From Sorangium cellulosum (GTDB lineage: Bacteria > Myxococcota_A > Polyangia > Polyangiales > Polyangiaceae), in NCBI RefSeq assembly GCF_004135735.1, contig NZ_CP012670.1, positions 10,496,501 through 10,560,500 on the forward strand: a stretch of 64,000 bases of DNA, read 5' to 3'. The notes beneath the pieces are model-generated. The model was not told where the DNA came from. It saw nothing but the letters and a program-made list of their open reading frames with translations, and searched no databases. The translations under genes were made by a program, and so were the position numbers. How positions within the stretch are numbered: position 1 is the first letter of the stretch; every line of letters starts with the position of its first letter. Below are positions 16,621-25,725 of this stretch, one piece after another.

Positions 16621-18426
16621 TCAGGCGGCCCGCGACGGCGCGAGGTGCGGCGCCTGGCGCCGGAGGATGCCCTCGGCCGTGTACAGGCGGGAGAACAGGT
16701 TGCGCGTGGCCGGGTCCGGGTCCTCCCAGAGCCTCCGCAGGGTCCCCGGGTCGACGAGGCCGATTCCGCTCAGAACGCAGCCCTGGTCGAAGAGGATGGC
16801 CGCCCTCTCCACGAACGGCCTCGAGAACCACATCTCCGCGGGGATGGGGAAGCCTTGCTTCTTGCGCGAGGCGATCACCGGGGGGACGAGATCCGCGAGC
16901 GCCTGCTTGTAGATCCCCTTCTCGTGGCCATCGAGCTGCTTCAGCCGGCCCTGGAAGGCGAACGCGGCGCGCACGAGCTCGGTGCTCGCGAGCGGCGAGC
17001 GGGCCTCGACGCTGTGGCGCATGCTGATGAGGTCCATCTGCCGGAACTCGTAGACGCCGAGCCGGCCGTGGAAGTGCAGGAGCTGCACGGCCTGCAGGCT
17101 GTCCAGCGGCCAGTCGCGGTAGAGCGAGAGGATCTGGCGGTACTTGCTGGTCGTCAGGCGCGCGGCGTCGTGGTGAGGCATGAGTCGCCCGAGGTCGGTC
17201 GCCCCGGACCAGTGAAAGGTCGCGTGGTAGCGCTCGGGGAGCTCGGGGAGGGGCACGTCCGCCATCGCCCGGCCGTAGGAGTAGCCGTCGAAGATCTCGT
17301 CAGGTCCGCTCCCGGAGAAGATGACGCGCGTCTCCCGCCCGGCCTCCTCGAAGAGCCGGATGAGGCAGGGCGCCTCCTGAGAGCCCAGCGGCTCACCGGC
17401 CATCTCGATCCACCGGTCGAGGTAAGCGCAGTAGTCCGTGTCCGACAGGGTGATCTCGATGTGCTGCGCGGAGAGCTCCCGGGCCAGCGCCCTCGAGTAG
17501 GCGAACTCGTCGAAGACGCTGGCGCTCCGCGGCAGGAGCTGGCCGGTCGGCTGGAAGCCGATGGAGAAGGTCCTCATCGGCAGGCCGGCGCGGCGGGCCG
17601 CGGCGAGGACCGCGGTGGAGTCGATCCCGCCGCTCAGCAGGAGCCCATAGGGGACCTCCAGGTCGAACGTCCTGCGGCAGCCCTCGGCGACGGCGTCGCT
17701 GATCTCTCGCTTGATCGCAGGGACGTCGGTCCTCGACAGGTCGCCGCGCGGTATCCGGTAGAAGCGCCCCGTCTCCTGCCGCTCGGGCGTCCTCGTCAGC
17801 CAGGTGCCGGACTCGAGCTTGCGGATCTGCCGGACGTGCGTGGCGCTGCCGAGGATGAAGCGGTGCGCGGTGAACTCCGCGAGGCCGTCGAGGTCCCAGT
17901 CCTTCCTGCGATAAGGGTTCTTGATGAGCGGGTCGATCTCCGAGGCGAAGACCAGGGCCTCGTCGTCCTCCCACAGGTAAACGGTCTTCTGCCCGGTGGG
18001 GTCGCAGGCGAGGAGGGCGGTCTGCGTCGCGCGGTCGAACAGGGCGAAGGCGAACATGCCATCGAGCCGCTCCACGCAGGCGAGCCCCCAGGCCTCGTAC
18101 GCGGCGAGGATGACCTCGGTGTCCGAGGCGGTCCTGAACGGGAAGCCCGACAGCCGCTCGCGCAGATCGCGGTGGTTGTAGATCTCTCCGTTGAAGACGA
18201 TGGTGAGCCGTTGATCGGCCGACGTGAGCGGCATGTCCGCGCCGGGGTTGTCGGCGTCGGTGATGCGCAGCCGGTTGCTGCCGAGCAGGGCCCAGCGCGC
18301 GCATTGCAGGGCGCCCCGCGCGTCCGGTCCGCGGTGGTGCATGGCGTCGAGGAGCGACGCCAGCTCGTCGTGCTGCGCGGCGGCGATGGGGTGCTTCTTG
18401 TTGAAGATGCCGGCGATCGAACACAT
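16621..18426 (-). CDS. asnB: Glutamine-hydrolysing asparagine synthetase family protein
   Basis: This 601-residue protein has an N-terminal glutaminase domain with nucleophile Cys2 (MCSIAGIF), HHRGPDARG and FNGEIYNHRDLRE. The C-terminal synthetase domain has the PP-loop LLLSGGIDSTA, then FSGSGPDEIFDGYSYGRA and KQGFPIPAEMWF. AsnB enzymes activate a carboxylate as acyl-AMP and amidate it with ammonia from glutamine. In biosynthetic clusters, relatives amidate or join carboxyl groups of secondary metabolites. It is the last gene of the seven-gene transport operon, 46 bp after the MATE gene, so a tailoring role on the metallophore is plausible. A housekeeping asparagine synthetase cannot be excluded. 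Confidence 0.88.
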   Translation of the reverse strand: MCSIAGIFNKKHPIAAAQHDELASLLDAMHHRGPDARGALQCARWALLGSNRLRITDADNPGADMPLTSADQRLTIVFNGEIYNHRDLRERLSGFPFRTASDTEVILAAYEAWGLACVERLDGMFAFALFDRATQTALLACDPTGQKTVYLWEDDEALVFASEIDPLIKNPYRRKDWDLDGLAEFTAHRFILGSATHVRQIRKLESGTWLTRTPERQETGRFYRIPRGDLSRTDVPAIKREISDAVAEGCRRTFDLEVPYGLLLSGGIDSTAVLAAARRAGLPMRTFSIGFQPTGQLLPRSASVFDEFAYSRALARELSAQHIEITLSDTDYCAYLDRWIEMAGEPLGSQEAPCLIRLFEEAGRETRVIFSGSGPDEIFDGYSYGRAMADVPLPELPERYHATFHWSGATDLGRLMPHHDAARLTTSKYRQILSLYRDWPLDSLQAVQLLHFHGRLGVYEFRQMDLISMRHSVEARSPLASTELVRAAFAFQGRLKQLDGHEKGIYKQALADLVPPVIASRKKQGFPIPAEMWFSRPFVERAAILFDQGCVLSGIGLVDPGTLRRLWEDPDPATRNLFSRLYTAEGILRRQAPHLAPSRAA

Positions 18427-18472
18427 CGAGGGCTCTCCTGGGGGTGGAGGGGACGGCGGCTCGGAGCGGACG

Positions 18473-19837
18473 TCAGGCGGTGACGGGCTCTCGAGCGCGC
18501 GCCGGGAACGCGAGCGGCAGGAGCCTCGGGAGCGCCAGGTGAAGGTAGAGAGAGCGCGTCACGCTGAACAGCAGGAAGGCCATCCAGAGCCCGTGGTTAC
18601 CCCACCTGTCCGAGAGGACGGCCCAGGCGGTGAAGAAGACCAGGGAGGCTGTGAGCAGCGAGTTGCGGATGGGACCAGCCCGGGTCGCGCCCGTGAAGAC
18701 GTTCTCGAGGACCATGCTCCAGAAGATGGCGATCGGGAACAGGACCATCCAGACGTAATAGCGGGTCGCCATCCGCACGATCGACTCCAGCGGCGTGAAC
18801 AGCCCGAGGAGGGCCGGCCGCGCGACGAGGCACGCGAGGCTGATGGCCAGGGCGGCGAGCGAGGCGCTCCAGAACGAGAGCCGGAGGGTGGCGTGGAAGC
18901 GCTCCCGGGACTGCGCCCCGATCGCCTGGCCGCCGAGCACCCCCGCGGTGCTGCCGATCCCGCCCAGCGCGCTGGAGATGACGAGCTGCATGTGCATGAA
19001 GATCGCGTTGACGGCCAGGACCTCGGGGCCGAGCAGCGCGCTCTGGCGGGTGATCCAGCCGAAGACGCCGAGCAGGCAGGTGGTGCGCACCAGCACGTCG
19101 CCGTTCACGCGCCACATCCGGGCGATGGCGTGGAGATCGGCGACGTGCTGCCAGCGGAGATGGAGGGCCCGCAGGTGGCCTCTGCGCCAGATCACCAGGG
19201 AGCCGGCGAGGACCTTTGTCACCTCGGCCAGCACGGTTGCCGAGGCGACGCCGCTCACCCCGAGGCCGAGCACCTTGACGAAGGTGACGGTCAGGGCGAG
19301 GTTGAGCAGGTCCATCCCGACAGAGAGGAGCATCGCCCAGCGCACCTCGGCCATGCCGATGAGCCAGCCTGCGATCACATAACCCATCAGGGCGAAGGGT
19401 GCCCCCCAGATCCGCGCGTCGTAGTAGGCCGCCGCGTGGGACTCGACCGCTCCCCGAGCCCCCATCAGGTCGACGGCGACGGCCCCGATCGGGCCCTCGA
19501 GCAGCAGGAAGACGCAGCCGACCAGCCCGGCGAAGAGCAGCGGGCGAAGGAGCTGCAAGGCGGCGTCCTGCCGGTCCCCGGCGCCGCGCGCCTGGGCGGC
19601 GAAGCCGCTCGTGCTGGTCCGGAAGAAGCCGAGGAGCCAGTAGAGGGTGTTGAAGATCTGGCTGCCGACGGCGACTCCCCCCATCGTGGCCGCGTCCCCG
19701 AAGTGCCCCATGACGGCGGTGTCGGTCGCGTTCATGATGGGCCCCGACAGGCCGGCGAGGGTCAACGGAACGGCGAGCTGCCAGTACGACCCGAAGGTCA
19801 GGGCCGCCGGGCCGGGCTGCGTGCGGTGCTGTGGCAT
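18473..19837 (-). CDS. MATE-family efflux transporter
   Basis: The 454-residue product is an integral membrane protein with about 12 hydrophobic segments in two related halves, as in MATE antiporters. The N-terminal half begins with LAVPLTLAGLSGPIMNATDTAVMG and the second with a similar helix pair around VNAIFMHMQLVISSALGG. It resembles the DinF-like branch. MATE proteins export small cationic or zwitterionic molecules using a Na+ or H+ gradient. Inside this operon it is a good candidate for secreting the metal-free chelator. The gene starts 14 bp after the methyltransferase stop, implying co-transcription. Its substrate is inferred from context. Confidence 0.85.
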   Translation of the reverse strand: MPQHRTQPGPAALTFGSYWQLAVPLTLAGLSGPIMNATDTAVMGHFGDAATMGGVAVGSQIFNTLYWLLGFFRTSTSGFAAQARGAGDRQDAALQLLRPLLFAGLVGCVFLLLEGPIGAVAVDLMGARGAVESHAAAYYDARIWGAPFALMGYVIAGWLIGMAEVRWAMLLSVGMDLLNLALTVTFVKVLGLGVSGVASATVLAEVTKVLAGSLVIWRRGHLRALHLRWQHVADLHAIARMWRVNGDVLVRTTCLLGVFGWITRQSALLGPEVLAVNAIFMHMQLVISSALGGIGSTAGVLGGQAIGAQSRERFHATLRLSFWSASLAALAISLACLVARPALLGLFTPLESIVRMATRYYVWMVLFPIAIFWSMVLENVFTGATRAGPIRNSLLTASLVFFTAWAVLSDRWGNHGLWMAFLLFSVTRSLYLHLALPRLLPLAFPARAREPVTA

Positions 19838-19851
19838 CGGCCCTGTCCTCG

Positions 19852-20649
19852 TCAGCGCTCGTCCAGCGTGAGGGAGAGGAGGTGCGTCAGGATCTTGTCG
19901 TAGGGAGCGGTCCAGGTCTTTCGCTGGAGGACCTCGGGCCGGAAGCCCCGCCGCAGCGCGTGCGCCACGATGCCCCGGAGGTCGCTGGCGTTCGACAGCA
20001 CGGTGATGACCCTCCCGCCCGGCGCGAGCAGCGCTCGCGAGGCGATCTCGTCGAAGAAGCGCGCCATGATCGCGGAGCCCGAGAAGTTCACCCGCGTGAG
20101 ATCGGGATCGTCCGAGCGCAGCGGGTTGGCGGGCGGATTGAAGACGATCACGTCGGCGCGCTCGCCGCGCGGCAGCGCGGAGAAGAGATCCGAGACCAGG
20201 AAATGATGCCGCTCGGGGTCGCGCGGGCCGGTGTGCCGCTCGAAGCTCGCGAGGCTCGACGCGACGCTCGCTTCGTGGATGTCCATGGCGCGGATCTCGC
20301 GCGCGCCGCGCTGCCGCGCGAGCACGGGCTCCACGCCCGCCCCGCATCCCATCACGATCACCGAGGCGCCCCGCGCCTCCACGAGCCCGTCGTGGAGGGC
20401 GTCGAAGATCACCTCGCTCGTCCCGCCCGGCACGAGGACGCCGGGCGGGACCGCGAACTCGAGGCCGCGATAGACGTAATCGCCCCCGGCCATCCGGGTG
20501 CCCCGGTTGACCCGCTCGATCTCCTCGGCGGGGAGCGTGGGCGGCAGCGAGAGGTAGAGGCTCCTCTCTGGCTCGGCGAGCGCGGCGAGCTCCCCTGGGC
20601 TCAGCAGCAGACGGTGAATGTCCTCGATTCGCGGCGTTCGGTCCTCCAT
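19852..20649 (-). CDS. Class I SAM-dependent methyltransferase (HemK/N6-MTase-like)
   Basis: This 265-residue protein has a Rossmann methyltransferase core: the SAM-binding VIVMGCGAGVEPVLA, the acidic motif IRAMDIHEASV and the catalytic loop VIVFNPPANPL. The loop is of the (N/D)PP(Y/F) type used for planar nitrogens, but has Ala where Tyr or Phe is usual. An N-terminal helical part of about 60 residues precedes it, as in PrmC/HemK. Methylation of the metallophore or of a transport partner is possible. It starts 3 bp after the upstream permease stop, so it is tightly coupled to the transport operon. The substrate is unknown. Confidence 0.75.
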   Translation of the reverse strand: MEDRTPRIEDIHRLLLSPGELAALAEPERSLYLSLPPTLPAEEIERVNRGTRMAGGDYVYRGLEFAVPPGVLVPGGTSEVIFDALHDGLVEARGASVIVMGCGAGVEPVLARQRGAREIRAMDIHEASVASSLASFERHTGPRDPERHHFLVSDLFSALPRGERADVIVFNPPANPLRSDDPDLTRVNFSGSAIMARFFDEIASRALLAPGGRVITVLSNASDLRGIVAHALRRGFRPEVLQRKTWTAPYDKILTHLLSLTLDER

Positions 20650-20652
20650 GGC

Positions 20653-22146
20653 TCATGTCTCCCGGGCTCCCCCGTCGTGGGGCAGCGAGGTGCAGGGGGG
20701 GCGACTCGGGGGCTCCTCGGCGGCGGACGGCCGGATCCGGCCGCGCTTTGACGCGCTGGCCTCTTCGCGCCCGGGCGTCGCGTCGATGCGCCGGGCGGCC
20801 CACGGGAGCATGGCGCCGAGCAGCGCGAGGGCGCCGAGCAGCCCCGCGAGGCCGGGGAGGTGGATCGGCTGCCCAGTGCCCTCGAAGCGGTGGCGCGGGA
20901 CGGCGTCGATGTCGAACGCCGCGAGGCCCTTGTCGTTGAAGATGAGCGGATAGAAGTACCGCTTCAGCCGCTCGTGGTAGGCGGCGATGCTGTCCCGGAA
21001 GGCGAGCTCCGTGGCCATGTCCGTGCCCGCCATCCGGTCGAGCAAGAGCTGCAGCGCGAGGGGCGGCATCACGAGGGCGGCGCGCGCGGTCCACTGCTCC
21101 CGCCGCGCGAGCGCCGCGTGGTAGGCCTCGACCTCCCGCGCGACGTGCGCGTCGCCCACCTCGTGCATGGCGTAATACCAGGGCCAGGAGAAGCGGTCCT
21201 CGGGCACGACCGTGGCGGCCCACTCGGGCCGCCGCGCGAAGAACGGATCGAGCGTCGCGCGCTTCGGCCGGTCCCAGCCCGCGTTCATCTCCTGCCGCTG
21301 GGCCAGCGTGAGCTCGACGCCGCCGCGGGCGGGCGCGGCCGTCACGATCGCGAGGTTGACGAGGGCGGGCAGGAGGACGCACCAGGCGATCCAGGCGCCC
21401 ACCAGCGTGATGGCGTTCCACGCGGACGAGCGTCGCAGGGAGGCCACGAGGAACGCGAGGACGAACCAGAGCGCGATGTACGCGAGCGAGGCGAGCGCGA
21501 AGGCCCCGGCGCGCGCGTCGAGCGGGAGCCCGAGCCAGGCCACGGCGAAGGCGAGGAGCGCGAGCGCGACGGCGGCGACCAGCGCGGCGCGCAGGCCGAG
21601 CCGGAGGGCCAGGAGGCGCGACAGCCGCGTCGGCTGGGAGCAGACGAGCGGCTCGGTGCCGAGGTCCTCGTCGCGCGAGCGGACATCGTAGCTCACGCCG
21701 ATGATGAGCAGCGGGACGAGGAAGATCAGGACGAACCCGTAATCGAAGCTGCCGGCGAGCTGCCGGAGCGGGTTGGCGATGTCCGCCTGGTAGAGCTGGG
21801 GCACGAGCCCGATGAAGCGCAGGTGCCGGCTGTACGGGTGGACGTCGCGCAGCCCGGTCGAGAGCGCCGTCCACGCGGTCGGCTCGTGCGCCACGGGCAT
21901 CGCGAGGTAGTAGAGGACGAGCCCGAGGTCGTCCTGCGGCGCGTGGGTCTTGCGGAGATAACGCTCCTCTTCCCTGAGCTCGGGCTCGAGCGCCGCGATG
22001 ACCTCGCGCTCGTTGCCGACGCGGGCCGCGCCGTCCACGATGGCGAGGGCGCCGGCCGCGAGCACGAGGCAGACGGTGACGAGCAGCATCCGCGCGCGGA
22101 GGAGCTGGCGGAGCTCCAGGCGCGCGCGTACGAGGAAGGGGCTCAT
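20653..22146 (-). CDS. ABC-2-type permease, DUF3526 family (second of a pair)
   Basis: The 497-residue membrane protein has an N-terminal helix (LLVTVCLVLAAGALAIVDG), a large extracytoplasmic loop of about 140 residues, and then a bundle of five helices. The first of these is YGFVLIFLVPLLIIGVSYDV, directly before the motif RSRDEDLGTEPL, where ABC-2 permeases carry an RE.GT-like coupling sequence. A second long loop and a final helix follow. Together with the neighbouring permease and ATPase it would form one ABC transporter, like the NosY/GldF group. The start overlaps the upstream permease stop by 4 bp (ATGA). The cytoplasmic C-terminal tail is rich in Pro and Arg. Confidence 0.8.
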   Translation of the reverse strand: MSPFLVRARLELRQLLRARMLLVTVCLVLAAGALAIVDGAARVGNEREVIAALEPELREEERYLRKTHAPQDDLGLVLYYLAMPVAHEPTAWTALSTGLRDVHPYSRHLRFIGLVPQLYQADIANPLRQLAGSFDYGFVLIFLVPLLIIGVSYDVRSRDEDLGTEPLVCSQPTRLSRLLALRLGLRAALVAAVALALLAFAVAWLGLPLDARAGAFALASLAYIALWFVLAFLVASLRRSSAWNAITLVGAWIAWCVLLPALVNLAIVTAAPARGGVELTLAQRQEMNAGWDRPKRATLDPFFARRPEWAATVVPEDRFSWPWYYAMHEVGDAHVAREVEAYHAALARREQWTARAALVMPPLALQLLLDRMAGTDMATELAFRDSIAAYHERLKRYFYPLIFNDKGLAAFDIDAVPRHRFEGTGQPIHLPGLAGLLGALALLGAMLPWAARRIDATPGREEASASKRGRIRPSAAEEPPSRPPCTSLPHDGGARET

Positions 22147-23576
22147 GACGCCTCTCCGTGGCGACGGGGGAAGAGCGCGACGGCGAGCGAGAGCGCCGCC
22201 GCCCACGCGATCACGGCGAGGCCCGCGGGCGCGACGCGCGACAGCGCCCACGCGGCGGGGGGCCGCCTGGGCTCGAACGGGGAGAACGCGCGCCACTCGG
22301 CCGCGTCGACCCGCTGCGCCTTGTCGTCGTGCCAGCGGATCTTGGTGATGTGCAGGTGGTTCAGGCGCTGGATGAAGGCGTAGCGGTGCGCCTCGGCCTG
22401 CTCCTCGAAGTCGACGAGGTGGTGGGCGTCGGTGCCGGCGAGCCCCATCGAGAACGACCGGATCGCGAGCAGCGGGGTGAACAGGCCGGCGCGCAGCGCG
22501 AGCCCGTCCTGGGCGCGGTGCGCGGCGAACAGGCGCGTGTAGTAGTCGTTGAACACCGCGGTGCTGACCTTCTCCCCCTCGCGCATCACGACGCCGCCGT
22601 AGTTGACCGGGAGGTCCTCGACCCGCGACACGCCGTGCTCGGCCAGCGTGCGGCGCTGGAGCTCCTGGAAGCGGGGGTTACTGGGGTCGTGGCTGTCGCC
22701 GAGGTCGCGGATCGCGTGCGCCAGGTCGAGCTCGATCTGGGCCCGCGAGGGCGTCGGGTGGAGGCGGCTCGCGGCCTGGGTGGCGAGCCGCGGCACGACG
22801 ATCCAGAGCGCGACCCAGAGGCCGAGCAGCGTCAGGAGGGCGCCCTGGGCGCGGCGGTGGAGGGCCGAGACGAGCACGCCGAGCGCCGTGCAGGCGGCGA
22901 GGTAGACGGCGTAGCCGCCCGCGAGCAGGCCGGCGCGGAGGAGCGTGTCCCTGGAGGCGTCGAGCACGCCGGCGAGCAGCGCGCCCGCGAGCGCGAGCGC
23001 GAGGAGCGGCGCGAGCCAGAGCGCGACGGCGAGCAGCGCCCCGAGGGCCTTGCCGGCGATGAGGACGCGCGCGTCCACGCCCTGGGAGACGGCGAGGGCC
23101 CATGTCCCCGACTCGCGCTCTCCGGCGACGCTGGCGAAGGTCATGCAGAAGAGGAGCAGCGGCAAGAGCACCTGGAGGACGAAGGCGGCGCTCGGGGTGC
23201 CGAAGCGCGCGAGCTCGCTCGACTGCGCGGCCTCGCTGAAGCTCAGGGCGTTGCGCTGGTGCGGCTCCAGGAAGATGGATGTGCCGGCGAACGACTCGAG
23301 GCCCGGATCGAAGAACCCGAGCGGGCCCGGGGGGCGGAAGGCGAACGAGCCGTAATGCGCGGCGCGGTGCGGGTGGCGTCCGGGCTGCTCGACCCACTGA
23401 CGGTGGACCAGCTCCTGGAGGGCCGCCCGCTGGCGGGCCTCCCCGGTGTGCCGCGCCGCCTCGAGCAGGAACGCGGCGGCGAGGAGCGCCGCGACGAGCG
23501 CGGCGACGATGCGGAAGGTGCGGTTGCGGAACGAGCGGATCGCCTCGTGCCGCGCGGCTGTCCAGAGGGCTCTCAT
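22143..23576 (-). CDS. ABC-2-type permease, DUF3526 family (first of a pair)
   Basis: The 477-residue membrane protein is a paralogue of the next gene product. An N-terminal helix (IVAALVAALLAAAFLLEAA) is followed by a roughly 120-residue outside loop. The central bundle starts FVLQVLLPLLLFCMTFASV and runs into AGERESGTWALAVSQG, the typical ABC-2/DUF3526 coupling motif. A second large loop contains ISO-like repeats of His and Asp (AHHLVDFEEQAEAHRYAF) before the last helix. The paired permeases and the ATPase at 25722 complete a transporter. Members of this family are usually exporters, but their linkage to a TonB receptor leaves the direction open. Confidence 0.8.
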   Translation of the reverse strand: MRALWTAARHEAIRSFRNRTFRIVAALVAALLAAAFLLEAARHTGEARQRAALQELVHRQWVEQPGRHPHRAAHYGSFAFRPPGPLGFFDPGLESFAGTSIFLEPHQRNALSFSEAAQSSELARFGTPSAAFVLQVLLPLLLFCMTFASVAGERESGTWALAVSQGVDARVLIAGKALGALLAVALWLAPLLALALAGALLAGVLDASRDTLLRAGLLAGGYAVYLAACTALGVLVSALHRRAQGALLTLLGLWVALWIVVPRLATQAASRLHPTPSRAQIELDLAHAIRDLGDSHDPSNPRFQELQRRTLAEHGVSRVEDLPVNYGGVVMREGEKVSTAVFNDYYTRLFAAHRAQDGLALRAGLFTPLLAIRSFSMGLAGTDAHHLVDFEEQAEAHRYAFIQRLNHLHITKIRWHDDKAQRVDAAEWRAFSPFEPRRPPAAWALSRVAPAGLAVIAWAAALSLAVALFPRRHGEAS

Positions 23577-23616
23577 GCGCTGACTCCCTTGAGGGCCTCG
23601 TCGGACCGCGGCGATC

Positions 23617-25725
23617 TCAGAAGATCAGGGTGCCAGTCACGTACGCCGAGCGAGCGTTGCCCGGGTTGTGCTGGGCCCCGACGGCGCCGTAGTCCTTGTG
23701 CCAGATGGATGTGTCGTAAGACTGGTCGAGCAGGTTGTTCACCTCGACGCCGAGCGAGATCGTCTCGGTCGCGTCGTAGGACGCGCTCGCGTTGACGAGG
23801 ACGTAGTCGCCCACCTTCCGCGAGCCGAGCTCCTCGGTGGTGTTCTCCTTGGTCAGGTAGTAATCTCCCTGCGCGTAGCAAAAGACGGAGACGAGCAGCT
23901 CCTGGAGCGGGCGGACGTCGATCCCCCCCTTGGCGCTGAAGCTCGGGACGTGGTCGAGCTCCTTGCCCTTGTTCGCGGCGAGCGCCGGCCCGGGCTCGAC
24001 CTGCTCGGAGAGGGCGCGGCTGAACGCGCCCCACACGGAGAGGAGCTCGAACGGGCGGAGCGTGAGCTCGACGTCGAAGCCGCGCCGCAGCGTCTCGCCG
24101 ACGTTCTCGGCGTCGCCGGAGCCGTCGCCCTTGTCCCGCACCTCGCCGCTCGCGCGCTGCTCCCAGTAGGCGAGGTGGCCCTTGAGCCACGGGGAGACGC
24201 TCGACCTGTAGCCGACCTCCCAGCCGTCGTTGATCGACGGATCGAGCGGCGCGCCCCGGGTGGCGTAGGCGCCCCGGCCCGTGCCGATCTGGAACGTGCG
24301 CCCGTAATTGGCATACAGGCTCTGGCCCTTCACCGGCGTCACCATGACGCTCGCCTTCGGCTGCCAGATGAAGCCGTAGTCGTTGAGGTCACGCTCGACC
24401 CTGCGGGGCGCCTCGCCCTCGGGCTGCTCCAGGAAGCGGCCGGCGCCGGCCAGGCGGTCGGCGCGCAGCGCGGCCACCAGCTTGACGGGCTCGATCGGGC
24501 GCGCGCTGGCCTGCACATAGGAGCCGGCGGCGTGGAGGGCGAGGTCCTCGTCGCGGAACGCGGCGCCCTGGCGCGCGCGATCCACCGAGGGGAAGCGCTG
24601 ATACCTGCTGTCCTGGAGCTGGTAATCGACCCCCCACTCGACGGCGAGGCCGAGCGCCCGGGGATCGCGCGTCCGGTAGGTGAGCACCGAGATGGCGCCG
24701 TACTGCCTGTCGTCCTCGACGCGCATCTGCTGGGAGAGCTCCGGGTCGAACCTCACCCAGCGGTCCCGCAAGAACGCCTGTCCGTAGGCCTTGAGCTGCC
24801 AGGAGAGGCCCTCGGCGAGCTCGTGATCCAGGTGGACGCTGGCGTGGAGCGTCGACTGCCGGCCGCCGTCGGCCGCCGAGTGGGCGGGCGACGCGGTGGG
24901 CCGCGCGCGCGCGTCCTCGGCGGACAGGTAGCCGGGCGCGTCCGCGTCGAGCAGCATGCCCCGGAGGATGAGCCCGACCCGGAGCTCCCTGGACGGCTCG
25001 TAAAACCACTTGGCCGAGCCGGCGACCTTGTCGCTCCGCGCGTGATCGCGGTAGCCGTCCGACCCGTGGTAGCCGGCGAAGTAGGTCTGGCTCAGCGTGT
25101 CGTCCTGGGTCGCGACGAGCACCTGGGGCTCGACGGTCCAGAAGCTGCCGGCGCGGAGCCGGGCGACGCGCTCGTTCCCGGTCTTGCGCGTGACGACGTC
25201 GACGTTGCCGGCGACGTTGTTGAGCCCGTAGCGCGGGTCGTTCGTGCCCTTGACGACCTCCATCCGCTCGATCTCGAGCGGGAAGACCGCCTTCATGTCG
25301 GGGAGGCCGACGTGGTGGTTGCTCGGGATGCCGTCGATGAGCAGCTTCGTGTGCGCGACGTCGCCTTGCGTGTTGAAGCCGCGGAGCCCGAGATCGGCGG
25401 TGATGATGCCCTGGTTGAACGACTCGACGTAGACCGCTGGCGCGCGCCGGAGCAGCTCCAGCGGCTCGGCGGTGCTCTGCTTCTGGAGCTCCTCGCCGCC
25501 GAGGATGTCGACCGAGGTCAGGACGTCGGCGCTGTCGCTCGGGCCGATCCGCTGGCCGATGACGACGACCTCCTCGGCGGGCGGGGGCGAGGCGTCGAGC
25601 GCTGCGGTCTCCGGCGCGGGCGGCGCGGCCTGCTCGGGCGGCGCGGCCTCGGCGGCGCGCGCCGCGACGAGCGCGGCGAGCGCCGTCGCCAGGCCGGCGG
25701 CCCGGGGGCGCAGGCTCGGGCTCAT
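23617..25725 (-). CDS. TonB-dependent outer-membrane receptor (metallophore/siderophore type)
   Basis: The 702-residue protein has a signal peptide (about residues 1-28), a TonB box EEVVVIGQR (51-59), and a plug domain with LLRRAPAVYVESFNQGIITADLGLRGF and EIERMEVVKGTND. A C-terminal 22-strand-type barrel ends in Phe. Size and plug motifs match receptors that import ferric siderophores or other metal chelates with energy from TonB-ExbBD. It is the second gene of the operon, overlapping the ABC ATPase stop by 4 bp and followed by the two permeases. It is the natural candidate for recapturing the metal-loaded nicotianamine-like molecule. The actual ligand is not shown by sequence. Confidence 0.9.
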   Translation of the reverse strand: MSPSLRPRAAGLATALAALVAARAAEAAPPEQAAPPAPETAALDASPPPAEEVVVIGQRIGPSDSADVLTSVDILGGEELQKQSTAEPLELLRRAPAVYVESFNQGIITADLGLRGFNTQGDVAHTKLLIDGIPSNHHVGLPDMKAVFPLEIERMEVVKGTNDPRYGLNNVAGNVDVVTRKTGNERVARLRAGSFWTVEPQVLVATQDDTLSQTYFAGYHGSDGYRDHARSDKVAGSAKWFYEPSRELRVGLILRGMLLDADAPGYLSAEDARARPTASPAHSAADGGRQSTLHASVHLDHELAEGLSWQLKAYGQAFLRDRWVRFDPELSQQMRVEDDRQYGAISVLTYRTRDPRALGLAVEWGVDYQLQDSRYQRFPSVDRARQGAAFRDEDLALHAAGSYVQASARPIEPVKLVAALRADRLAGAGRFLEQPEGEAPRRVERDLNDYGFIWQPKASVMVTPVKGQSLYANYGRTFQIGTGRGAYATRGAPLDPSINDGWEVGYRSSVSPWLKGHLAYWEQRASGEVRDKGDGSGDAENVGETLRRGFDVELTLRPFELLSVWGAFSRALSEQVEPGPALAANKGKELDHVPSFSAKGGIDVRPLQELLVSVFCYAQGDYYLTKENTTEELGSRKVGDYVLVNASASYDATETISLGVEVNNLLDQSYDTSIWHKDYGAVGAQHNPGNARSAYVTGTLIF

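Noticed and set aside
13313..18426. A staphylopine/pseudopaline-type (cnt) locus
   Set aside because: There is no opine dehydrogenase and no histidine racemase, and the synthase is plant-like. The salvage and dioxygenase genes are not part of cnt loci.
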